A DNA stretch of 6,945 nucleotides from contig JAEXUU010000789.1 of the NCBI GenBank assembly GCA_023452965.1, positions 1 to 6,945 of the forward strand. Direction: 5' to 3'. This DNA comes from Pseudomonadota bacterium (GTDB lineage Bacteria; Pseudomonadota; Alphaproteobacteria; Rhizobiales; Beijerinckiaceae). The translations under genes were made by a program, and so were the position numbers. The notes below the pieces were generated by a model that saw nothing but the letters and a program-made list of their open reading frames with translations, did no database searches and was not told the DNA's origin. Positions 1 to 5,222 of the stretch are shown piece after piece; positions within the stretch are counted from its first letter, which is position 1, and every line of letters starts with the position of its first letter.

Positions 1-1265
1 GTGCCGTTGAGCAGCGAGACCGATTGCGGGAGATAGCCGACCATCGCGCCGAAGGAGCCGCGCTCCCAGAGATAGGCGTTGTGGCCGTCGAGATAGACGC
101 CGCCGGCATTGGGCTTGAGCACGCCGACGAGCAGCCGCGCCAGCGTCGATTTGCCGGCTCCCGATGGGCCGACGACGCCGAGCACCTCGCCGGGCTCGAG
201 GCTGAAGGAGACGCCCTTGATGATCGTCTGCTCAGACCCCTGCGGGGCATAAATCACCCGGTCGACAACCAGGTCGCCCTGCGTCGCCGGCGTCGGCACG
301 GTCTGGCGCTGCGAGGCGCGCGACTGCAGGAGCTCGCGCACCCGCTTCCAGGCCTGAGCGGCGGTGACCCATTGCCGCCAGTCGGTGATCATCGAATCGA
401 ACGGCGCGAGCAGGCGTCCGAGCAGGATGCTCGCCGCCATCAGCGTGCCGATCGAGACCTCGTTGCGGATGATCAGCACGGCGCCGGTGGCGTAGATCGC
501 GAGCTGCATCGTCATCCGGCTGGAGCGGGTCAGCGCGGCGATGAACTTGCCGCGGGCCATGCCGAGGTCGAGATGCTCCAGCATCGCGATCTGCCCGGTG
601 CGCCAGCGCGCCGCCAGGGCCGGCAGCATGCCCATGGCCTCGATCGTCTCGGCATGGCGCAGGCTGGCGCCGACCTCGTTGATCGAGGTGAGGCCCTCCT
701 CATTGGCCTCCTTCAGGACGCGCCGCGTCAGCACGTCGGCGAGCACGCCGAGGATCAGCAGGATCAGGAGCGAGACGACGCCGACCAGCCCGTAGACCGG
801 ATGGAAGGCGAACAATACGGCAAGGAAGATCGGCGACCAGGCCGCTTCGAGCGGCGTTGCGATCGCCGAGCTCGCGATGAAGGTGCGGATGTCGTTGAGA
901 TCGCGGATCGCCTGCGTCGCCTGGCCCGAGCCGCTCTCCAGCGCGGCCGACACCGCCGCCTGAAGTGCCGGCAAATTGAGCCGACGTGCAAAAATGCTCG
1001 CCATCGTCTGGAAGGTCAGCGAGCGGATGAACTCGATTGCGCCATAGAGCACAAGCGCGCCGACGGCGATCACCAGCAGCATGGTCAGCGTGTCGTAGCT
1101 GCGGCTGACGATGACGCGGTCCTGCACCTGCAGCATGAACAGCGGCACGGTCAGCAGCAGGACGTTGACGCACAGGCTGAGGAAGCCGGCATAGGCCAGG
1201 CCGCCGGCGAACGAGCGCTGCAGGTCCCGGATCAGGGCATCGGTTTTCGCTGTCGGAATCTTCAT
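1..1265 (-). CDS. Type I secretion system permease/ATPase, PrtD type (3' end beyond window)
   Basis: This is the inner-membrane ABC transporter of a type I secretion system. The family uses ATP to export proteins with C-terminal signals, usually RTX or protease-like, together with an HlyD-type adaptor and an outer-membrane channel. 421 codons are visible. The N-terminus lacks a C39 peptidase domain, as in PrtD/AprD exporters. Hydrophobic membrane segments lie near residues 22-45, 60-80 and 143-178, with another stretch near 253-285. The nucleotide-binding domain begins near 332, with Walker A GPSGAGKST at 366-374 and the Q-loop YLPQ ending at Q414. PrtD proteins are about 550-600 residues, so the signature motif, Walker B and switch histidine lie outside the window. 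The start is the ATG at 1265, with GGAG six bases upstream (1272-1275). It is divergent from the MarR gene. No adaptor or substrate gene is visible here; they may follow to the left. The family is certain, the substrate unknown. Confidence 0.93.
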   Translation of the reverse strand, partial: MKIPTAKTDALIRDLQRSFAGGLAYAGFLSLCVNVLLLTVPLFMLQVQDRVIVSRSYDTLTMLLVIAVGALVLYGAIEFIRSLTFQTMASIFARRLNLPALQAAVSAALESGSGQATQAIRDLNDIRTFIASSAIATPLEAAWSPIFLAVLFAFHPVYGLVGVVSLLILLILGVLADVLTRRVLKEANEEGLTSINEVGASLRHAETIEAMGMLPALAARWRTGQIAMLEHLDLGMARGKFIAALTRSSRMTMQLAIYATGAVLIIRNEVSIGTLMAASILLGRLLAPFDSMITDWRQWVTAAQAWKRVRELLQSRASQRQTVPTPATQGDLVVDRVIYAPQGSEQTIIKGVSFSLEPGEVLGVVGPSGAGKSTLARLLVGVLKPNAGGVYLDGHNAYLWERGSFGAMVGYLPQSVSLLNG

Positions 1266-1345
1266 GCATCTCTCCGGCGCGGAAGCGGCGGCTGCGCGCC
1301 TGTGAACGAAGCAGTAGGTGATTGGATGATGATCAGCGTGCCACG

Positions 1346-1380
1346 AAAGACGTGTCCATAGTATGACAGAATACGTCTTT
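1346..1380. repeat. Inverted repeat, 8-bp perfect arms, in the transporter leader/operator region
   Basis: AAAGACGT (1346-1353) and ACGTCTTT (1373-1380) are perfect reverse complements separated by 19 bases. Nested inside is a shorter imperfect dyad, TGTC (1353-1356) and GACA (1365-1368) around CATAGTATG. If the transporter promoter at 1404-1431 is real, the element lies in the 5' leader of its mRNA and could fold as a stem-loop. Equally it could be a paired-half-site protein operator. There is no long T-run, so it is not a clear terminator. Confidence 0.6.
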
Positions 1381-1403
1381 GGAAATGCTAGAAAATATCT
1401 CAG

Positions 1404-1431
1404 AGTATGGCGAAAAAGTGTGCTATTTCAA
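1404..1431 (-). promoter_or_regulatory. Candidate promoter for the secretion ABC transporter
   Basis: On the minus strand TTGAAA (1431-1426, five of six matches to the -35 consensus) is followed after 16 bases by CATACT (1409-1404, four of six matches to the -10 consensus). Transcription would begin near 1397, leaving a leader of about 130 bases before the transporter ATG at 1265. The -35 hexamer lies inside the palindrome at 1426-1440, so a protein bound there would block the promoter. This is pattern matching only, and alphaproteobacterial promoters are variable. Confidence 0.35.
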
Positions 1432-1440
1432 ATTTTGAAA
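1426..1440. promoter_or_regulatory. Palindromic operator candidate TTTCAAA-t-TTTGAAA
   Basis: The two 7-base arms (1426-1432 and 1434-1440) are perfect reverse complements around a single T. The element sits midway in the divergent spacer and covers the candidate -35 of the transporter promoter. MarR-family dimers bind short AT-rich palindromes of this size, often in the divergent promoter next to their own gene. The adjacent LdtR-like regulator is therefore the natural candidate ligand, by inference. Another copy of one arm, TTTCAAA, occurs at 1586-1592 in the first codons of the regulator gene. Confidence 0.5.
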
Positions 1441-1580
1441 CAGTTTATGACTATAGAGCAACTGTTAAAATCTTAATCCGCTGCTATTTGAGGTGGCATG
1501 TGCTTTGCGTCTAGGCTATTCGACGTGCGGAGTGGTTCGCAGGGGTAGGCTGCCCATCTCGAGATCAGGCGGAGTAGGGA

Positions 1581-2201
1581 ATGCATTTCAAACCGCATGT
1601 CGGCGATAGATTCCTCGGCCAGACCTTCAATGGAGAGCATGGAGAGGGGGTCGAAAGAAGCGATCCTGATTCGGCTCCGGGGCGCGCGCTGGTCTCGCAA
1701 CTCGAGCTCGCCCGCATGATCGAGCGGGCCAGCCGGCGCTTCCTCGATTATCTCCGACTCGAGCTGGGAAGGCTCGGCGTCGACGACATCTCGCCTTCGC
1801 AGGTCATGGTGCTGTTCACCATCGGCAGCGGCGAAGTCGCCGTGCGCGACCTGCTCGACCGCGGCCACTATGTCGGCTCGAACGCCTCCTACAATCTCAA
1901 GCAGCTGGTCGAGAGCGGCTATCTCGATCGCGGGGCCTCGCCGCGCGATCGGCGGCTTGCCCGGATTTCGCTCTCGCCGAAAGGGCAGCTGCTGGTCGAG
2001 CGGCTGCGCATGCTCGATGAGAGCAGCCAGTTCGGCCAGGGGCTCGACAGCGATCTCGTCGCCGATCTCCAGACCACCCACGATACGCTGCGCCGGCTCG
2101 AACAGAGCTGGGGTGACGCGCTGCGCTATGGAGGGATCCTGCTCGCCTCATGCACGTCCTATTCGTTCATCGTTCAGGATCTGGTCAATTCGCTCACCTG
2201 A
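1581..2201 (+). CDS. MarR-family winged-helix transcriptional regulator, LdtR-like
   Basis: This 206-residue DNA-binding protein resembles LdtR, the rhizobial/Liberibacter MarR-type regulator of cell-wall and stress genes. The shared features are ISPSQVMVLFTIG (70-82), the recognition-helix segment HYVGSNASYNLKQLVESGYL (96-115) and the wing with the MarR-type D-x-R at D123-R125. The subfamily assignment comes from remembered similarity, not a search. The first 37 or so residues precede the first helix and look unstructured. The start is the ATG at 1581, with GGAG six bases upstream; the next in-frame Met is residue 46, already inside the first helix. The last 17 residues are encoded in DNA that also encodes the start of the glycosyltransferase, so the pair is probably co-transcribed and translationally coupled. 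Position opposite the secretion transporter suggests it controls the shared spacer. Its ligand and targets are not visible. Confidence 0.88.
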   Translation: MHFKPHVGDRFLGQTFNGEHGEGVERSDPDSAPGRALVSQLELARMIERASRRFLDYLRLELGRLGVDDISPSQVMVLFTIGSGEVAVRDLLDRGHYVGSNASYNLKQLVESGYLDRGASPRDRRLARISLSPKGQLLVERLRMLDESSQFGQGLDSDLVADLQTTHDTLRRLEQSWGDALRYGGILLASCTSYSFIVQDLVNSLT

Positions 2202-3364
2202 TCGCGCGCCTCGCCGCCGAAGGCGCCGAGGTCACGCTGGTCACGGAGAGGCCCGAGCCTGCTCAACCGGGCGTCCATCAGATCGCCTATGCCGTCGGGG
2301 AAACCACGCCGGCGCATCCCGCCCTGGCGGCGCCCGAGTATCATGTGCGCACCGGCGAGGCGGTGGCGGCCGAGCTCTCGCGCCTGCCTCGCCATGACCG
2401 GCCGGACGTCATCGTCGGCCATACCGGCTGGGGCGGCCTGCTCTTCGCCAAGGATGTGCTGCCGGCGGTGCCGCTGCTCGGCTATTGCGAGTATTTCTAC
2501 AACGCCAACGGCTCCGATCTCGATTTCGGGTCCGCTGCCGAGGTCACGGAGGCGGAGCGCCGGCGCATCAGGATGCGCAACGCCGCCCAGTTGCTGACGC
2601 TGGAGGCGCTCGATTTCGCCTATGCGCCGACGCGCTGGCAGCGCCAGCAATATCCGGCCTCGGTCCGCGAGCGCATCGCGCTCTGCCATGACGGCATCGA
2701 CATCGCGGCCTGCCGGCCCGATCCGGAGGCGGCCTTCGCCTTGCCCGACGGCCGGGTGCTCCGGGCAGGCGACCCCGTCGTCACCTTCGCCACCCGCGAT
2801 CTCGATCCCTATCGCGGCTATCCGCAGTTCATGCGCGCCGCGGCCCGTATCGCGCGCCAGCGGCCCGATGCGGTCTTCGTCGCCGTCGGGGGCGACGGGC
2901 CGGGCTATGGCCGCCCGCGGCCCGATGGCAGGCTCTGGCGCGAGGTCATGCTGGCGGAGACCGGGCTGGCGGAGCGCGTGATCCATATACCCTGGCTCGC
3001 CCATGCCGAGCTGGTCCGGCTCTTCCAGGTCTCGGCGGTCCATGTCTATCTGAGCGTGCCCTTCGTCATGTCCTGGTCGCTGCTCGAAGCGATGGCCTGC
3101 GGCTGCCTGATCGTCGGCTCGGCGACGCCGCCGGTTCGCGAGGTGGTCCGGGACGGCGTCAACGGCCTGCTCGCGCCCTTCTTCGACGAGGCGGCGCTGG
3201 CAGACCGCGTCCTCACCGGGCTCTCCGGCGCAACCGGCCTGGCGGCGCTGCGGCACGAGGCGCGGCGCACCGTGGTCAGGGGCTATGAGCGCGAGGCCTG
3301 CGTCGATCGGCAGCTCGGTTTCGTCATGCAACTCGCCGCGGAAGCGGAGTTCGCGGCAGCCTGA
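2150..3364 (+). CDS. Family 4 glycosyltransferase (GT-B fold, Glyco_trans_4_3 type N-terminus)
   Basis: This 404-residue enzyme is predicted to transfer a sugar from a nucleotide-sugar donor; donor and acceptor are unknown. The N-terminus MHVLFVHRSGSGQFAHLIARL is the characteristic opening of the family 4 subgroup with the Glyco_trans_4_3 domain, which supports the ATG at 2150 despite its overlap with the regulator gene. Other family landmarks are YCEYFY (112-117), DGID (181-184), RDLDPYRGY (216-224, start of the Rossmann-like C-terminal domain), HVYLSVPFVMSWSLLEAMACG with acidic E313, and TPPVREV around E331. No signal peptide or membrane segment is evident, so it is probably cytosolic or peripheral. 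A GGAGGG at 2130-2135 is 14 bases from the ATG, longer than ideal, so coupling to upstream translation is likely. It probably acts in polysaccharide or exoprotein decoration. A link to the divergent secretion transporter is only positional. Confidence 0.9.
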   Translation: MHVLFVHRSGSGQFAHLIARLAAEGAEVTLVTERPEPAQPGVHQIAYAVGETTPAHPALAAPEYHVRTGEAVAAELSRLPRHDRPDVIVGHTGWGGLLFAKDVLPAVPLLGYCEYFYNANGSDLDFGSAAEVTEAERRRIRMRNAAQLLTLEALDFAYAPTRWQRQQYPASVRERIALCHDGIDIAACRPDPEAAFALPDGRVLRAGDPVVTFATRDLDPYRGYPQFMRAAARIARQRPDAVFVAVGGDGPGYGRPRPDGRLWREVMLAETGLAERVIHIPWLAHAELVRLFQVSAVHVYLSVPFVMSWSLLEAMACGCLIVGSATPPVREVVRDGVNGLLAPFFDEAALADRVLTGLSGATGLAALRHEARRTVVRGYEREACVDRQLGFVMQLAAEAEFAAA

Positions 3365-3378
3365 CGGCAGACTGCCGT
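3364..3378. terminator. Short inverted repeat between convergent genes, possible bidirectional terminator
   Basis: ACGGCAG (3364-3370) and CTGCCGT (3372-3378) are perfect reverse complements around one A. The repeat begins at the last base of the glycosyltransferase stop, in the 46-bp gap that faces the end of the osmC-like gene. As RNA it would form a short stem closing a tight loop. No T-run follows on either strand, so intrinsic termination is uncertain. Confidence 0.3.
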
Positions 3379-3410
3379 ACTGCGTGACAGCATGCGGCCG
3401 GCCTCAGCCC

Positions 3411-3896
3411 TCAGCTGTCGGCGCGGAACTCCCAGCTGCCTTGGGTTTCGACCGTGCTGCGCACCGAATTGGCGAGGAAGCAGTTTTCATGCGCCTCGTG
3501 ATGCAGCGCCTCGACCATGGCCTCGTCTGGCGCCAACGGCCCGCTGAACGCGATATGCGGCTGCAGGATCACACGAGCGATCCACTCCTTGCCCTCCGCA
3601 TTCTTCGCCATCACGCCTTCGGCGGCGTCGCGATAGCTGTCGATCCGCAGGCCGGCCCGCGCGGCGAGGTCGAGGAACCAGAGCATGTGGCAGCTCGACA
3701 GCGCCGCGACATAGGCCTCTTCGGGGTCGACATTGGCCGGGTTCGAGAAGGGCTCGCGCACCACATGTGGCGAGCTCGAGGCCGCGACCTCCGCCCCGCC
3801 GTCGAAGCGCCAGCGATGCGCCCGGCTGTAACGCCGGTCGAGGAAATCCTGATCGCCGCGCTGCCATTCGATCGTCGCGCCGTGATTCGCCATCAT
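3411..3896 (-). CDS. OsmC-family protein (thiol peroxidase-like)
   Basis: This 161-residue protein belongs to the OsmC/Ohr superfamily, small dimeric cytosolic enzymes that reduce organic hydroperoxides with a pair of cysteines. Both are present: C69 in ALSSCHMLWF, on the central helix after the family-typical NPANVDPEEAYVAAL stretch, and C139 in ENCFLANSV. The length is normal. It looks closer to the general OsmC branch than to classical Ohr, so the substrate is not certain. The ATG at 3896 overlaps the TGA of the upstream GntR gene as ATGA. A second ATG at 3893 has better spacing (seven bases) to GGAG and is an alternative start two codons... strictly one codon downstream. It is the last gene of the GntR-osmC unit, so the GntR protein may control its expression. 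It ends convergent with the glycosyltransferase gene. Confidence 0.9.
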   Translation of the reverse strand: MMANHGATIEWQRGDQDFLDRRYSRAHRWRFDGGAEVAASSSPHVVREPFSNPANVDPEEAYVAALSSCHMLWFLDLAARAGLRIDSYRDAAEGVMAKNAEGKEWIARVILQPHIAFSGPLAPDEAMVEALHHEAHENCFLANSVRSTVETQGSWEFRADS

Positions 3897-4552
3897 CTGT
3901 CTCCGAGGTCGGCGCAGGCCGTCAGCACGACCACGCGCGTTGCGTCGAGATGTGCCGCCAGTGTCGCCAACGCCGCCGGGACATCGCCGGCTGCCGCGGC
4001 AGCGATCAGTTGCCGGTGCTCCTCGGCCCAGCCCTGCTTGCGGGCTTCCGGGCCGAGCTGCTGCACGCTGAAACGGTCGATCGGCGCGCGCAGCTGCCGA
4101 TAGAGCGCAAGGCTGCGCGGGCGTTCGGCCAGCCGGTAGAGCGCTTCATGGAAGGCGATGTCGCCGCCGATCCAGCCGAGCCGGTCCTGCGCGTCTTCGA
4201 GCTGGTCCTGCAGTCTCGCCAGTTCGCGGCAGGACCGCTCGCCGTGCCGGGGCAGGGCGCGCGCGATGAGATCGCTTTCGACCAGAAGGCGCAGGTCGAA
4301 GATCTCGTCGATCTCGGCGGGCGTCGGCCAGCTCACGCGGGCGCCGCGATAATGCTCGATCCGAAGCAGGCCCTCGCTCTGCAACTGTGCCAGCGCCTCG
4401 CGAACCGGGATCCGGCTGACGCCGAACTCGGAAGCGAGTTGCTCCTGCCGGAGCAGCTCGCCGGCTTGCCAGCGTCCCTGGTCGATCTCCTGACGCAGAC
4501 GCGCGGCGAGGGCGGCAGCGGTGGTCGTGGCGGCTAGGGGAGGAGTGTTCAT
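3893..4552 (-). CDS. GntR-family transcriptional regulator, FCD subfamily
   Basis: From the ATG at 4552 this is a 219-residue regulator. The N-terminal winged helix-turn-helix spans about residues 10-72, with the helix-turn-helix core LASEFGVSRIPVREAL near 39-54. The C-terminal all-helical FCD ligand domain follows from about 80. D131 and H135 (DIAFHEALY), H179 (EEHRQL) and H201 (AAHLDATR) match the usual metal-binding set of FCD domains, which often bind a metal-held carboxylate effector. An in-frame GTG at 4606 would add 18 residues, but family N-termini and the promoter evidence favour 4552. No ribosome binding site precedes 4552; a -10 hexamer spaced to start transcription at the ATG suggests a leaderless message. 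A 28-bp dyad covers the start, pointing to autoregulation. Its stop overlaps the osmC-like start (ATGA), so the two genes are coupled. The effector is unknown. Confidence 0.9.
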   Translation of the reverse strand: MNTPPLAATTTAAALAARLRQEIDQGRWQAGELLRQEQLASEFGVSRIPVREALAQLQSEGLLRIEHYRGARVSWPTPAEIDEIFDLRLLVESDLIARALPRHGERSCRELARLQDQLEDAQDRLGWIGGDIAFHEALYRLAERPRSLALYRQLRAPIDRFSVQQLGPEARKQGWAEEHRQLIAAAAAGDVPAALATLAAHLDATRVVVLTACADLGDR

Positions 4553-4578
4553 CGAATAATTGTATCCAATTATTCGAT
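4551..4578. promoter_or_regulatory. 28-bp perfect dyad over the GntR start codon, probable autoregulatory operator
   Basis: ATCGAATAATTG (4551-4562) and CAATTATTCGAT (4567-4578) are perfect reverse complements, 12 bases each, around the spacer TATC. The element overlaps the first bases of the GntR ATG (4552-4550) and contains the candidate -10 hexamer. Its AT-rich centre AATTGTATCCAATT resembles operators bound by FadR/FCD-type GntR dimers, which favour a TTGT/ACAA-like core. Location, symmetry and the adjacent regulator make autorepression the simplest reading, by inference. A hairpin at the 5' end of a longer transcript is the alternative. Confidence 0.75.
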
Positions 4579-4586
4579 CGATGCAA
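4559..4586 (-). promoter_or_regulatory. Candidate promoter giving a leaderless GntR-osmC mRNA
   Basis: On the minus strand TACAAT (4564-4559) matches five of six bases of the -10 consensus. It follows a weak -35, TTGCAT (4586-4581), at a spacing of 16. After the -10 come six bases and then the A of the GntR ATG at 4552, which is where transcription should start. That fits the absence of a ribosome binding site there. The only GGAG nearby (within 4590-4597) is about 38 bases from this ATG. Confidence 0.5.
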
Positions 4587-4627
4587 TCCTGCCTCTCCAA
4601 GTGCACAGCGATGCAGCCCGTCGTCGA

Positions 4628-4642
4628 GCGCCGCAGCGGCGC
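4628..4642. terminator. GC-rich inverted repeat between the VOC gene and GntR, possible weak terminator
   Basis: GCGCCGC (4628-4634) and GCGGCGC (4636-4642) are perfect reverse complements around one A, starting 18 bases beyond the VOC stop codon on the minus strand. The stem is strong but no T-run follows, so it may be a pause or Rho-assisted site or only a local dyad. Confidence 0.3.
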
Positions 4643-4660
4643 CTTGCCCGTCGGTTCGGC

Positions 4661-5074
4661 TCAGGCGGCCGCGGGTTCGCAGCCGATCATCCAGAGCGCC
4701 CCGTGGCGGTCACCCAGCATGCCGAAGCGCGGCGCCCAGAAGGTCTCTGCCATCGGCATCGTCACCGTTCCGCCTTCGGCCAGGGCGGCGAAGATGCGCT
4801 CGGCCTCGGCCGGCTCCTTCACGGTGACGCTGACATAGACGCTCCGCATCGGCCCGCTGCTTTGATCGGGCGGCGCGTCGGAGGCCATGAGCATCTGGCC
4901 ATCGGCGAGTTCGAGGCAGGCATGCATGATCTTGGAGCGCCATTCCGGCGCGACGTCGACCGGCGAGCCTTCATAGGGCAGCATCGCCTCGATCCGGCCG
5001 CCGAGGATCCGCTGGTAGTCGGTGAAGGCGGCTTCGCACTGGCCGTCGAAGAGAAGATAGCTCGCAAGTTTCAT
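4661..5074 (-). CDS. VOC-family protein, PhnB-like (glyoxalase/bleomycin resistance fold)
   Basis: This 137-residue protein has the vicinal-oxygen-chelate fold seen in glyoxalase, dioxygenase and PhnB-like proteins. Members of this subgroup have no assigned reaction. Diagnostic stretches are the opening YLLFDGQCEAAFTDYQRILGG (6-26), PEWRSKIMHACLEL (43-56), MLMASDAPP (61-69), AEAERIFAALAEGGTV (89-104) and the C-terminal ETFWAPRFGMLGDRHGALWMI (110-130). H51 and E110 are possible metal ligands. The start is the ATG at 5074, because GGGAGG is six bases upstream; the ATG two codons earlier (5080) would abut that site. A longer in-frame extension to 5245 runs through the intergenic region and has no homologous character. 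The gene is divergent from amn and upstream of GntR-osmC on the same strand. The 108-bp gap, the repeat there and the GntR promoter suggest it is a separate transcript. Confidence 0.88.
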   Translation of the reverse strand: MKLASYLLFDGQCEAAFTDYQRILGGRIEAMLPYEGSPVDVAPEWRSKIMHACLELADGQMLMASDAPPDQSSGPMRSVYVSVTVKEPAEAERIFAALAEGGTVTMPMAETFWAPRFGMLGDRHGALWMIGCEPAAA

Positions 5075-5177
5075 CGTCATCCTCCCGGTGTATCTCTGGC
5101 CGGCGCGCATCACCGGCATGGCTGCGAAGCGCGGAGCGTGGCAGGATCGCAAGACAGGCCTCGTCAGCAGGCCGGCC

Positions 5178-5196
5178 GCCCGTCGCTGCGACGGGC
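5178..5196. promoter_or_regulatory. GC-rich dyad just upstream of the amn ribosome binding site
   Basis: GCCCGTCGC (5178-5186) and GCGACGGGC (5188-5196) are perfect 9-base reverse complements around one T. As RNA they form at least a 7-bp GC-rich stem with a 5-base loop. The element ends nine bases before GGAG (5206-5209) and 26 bases before the amn ATG. It could be a protein operator or a leader hairpin that modulates amn transcription or translation. The rest of the 148-bp divergent spacer to the VOC gene showed no confident promoter. Confidence 0.5.
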
Positions 5197-5222
5197 ACCT
5201 GAACCGGAGACTTTCCCGCGAC

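Larger units (their letters stand above)
1266..1580. other. AT-rich divergent intergenic region between the secretion ABC transporter and the MarR regulator
   Basis: This 315-bp spacer has no convincing gene. Bases from about 1350 to 1500 are much richer in A and T than the GC-rich coding DNA on both sides, as expected of a shared promoter/operator region. It contains an 8-bp-arm inverted repeat at 1346-1380, a 7-1-7 palindrome at 1426-1440, and an 8-base direct repeat TGCTATTT at 1421-1428 and 1482-1489. There is a candidate minus-strand promoter at 1404-1431. A plus-strand -10-like TAAAAT lies at 1466-1471, but no good -35 partner was found for it. The MarR ribosome binding site GGAG is at 1571-1574. 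Confidence 0.7.

Noticed and set aside
24..1361. Long plus-strand open frame of 445 codons
   Set aside because: It lies opposite the secretion ABC transporter. Its translation is a low-complexity run of Arg, His, Asp and Gln with no recognisable motif, while the minus strand has Walker A and membrane segments. It is a GC-rich antisense shadow.
1473..2081. Minus-strand open frame overlapping the MarR gene and running into the AT-rich spacer
   Set aside because: The winged-helix motifs are on the plus strand, and the antisense frame reads into regulatory DNA without a ribosome binding site or motif.
2174..3331. Minus-strand open frame of 385 codons opposite the glycosyltransferase
   Set aside because: The plus-strand frame has clear family 4 glycosyltransferase landmarks throughout; the antisense product resembles no family and is biased in composition.
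3285..4537. Plus-strand open frames across the osmC-like and GntR genes
   Set aside because: The minus strand carries both OsmC cysteines and the GntR helix-turn-helix and FCD residues, with an ATGA overlap. The plus frames are motif-free and Arg/Ala rich.
4553..4606. GTG start at 4606 for the GntR protein (18 extra residues)
   Set aside because: The extension has no family character, no ribosome binding site at 4606, and would place the perfect dyad and -10 inside coding DNA. The ATG at 4552 gives a normal-length protein. It is kept as a low-probability alternative.
5088..5222. N-terminal extension of amn from an ATG at 5088
   Set aside because: From 5223 the product is exactly the E. coli length. 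The extra 45 codons cross the divergent promoter spacer and the GC-rich dyad, with no ribosome binding site at 5088.
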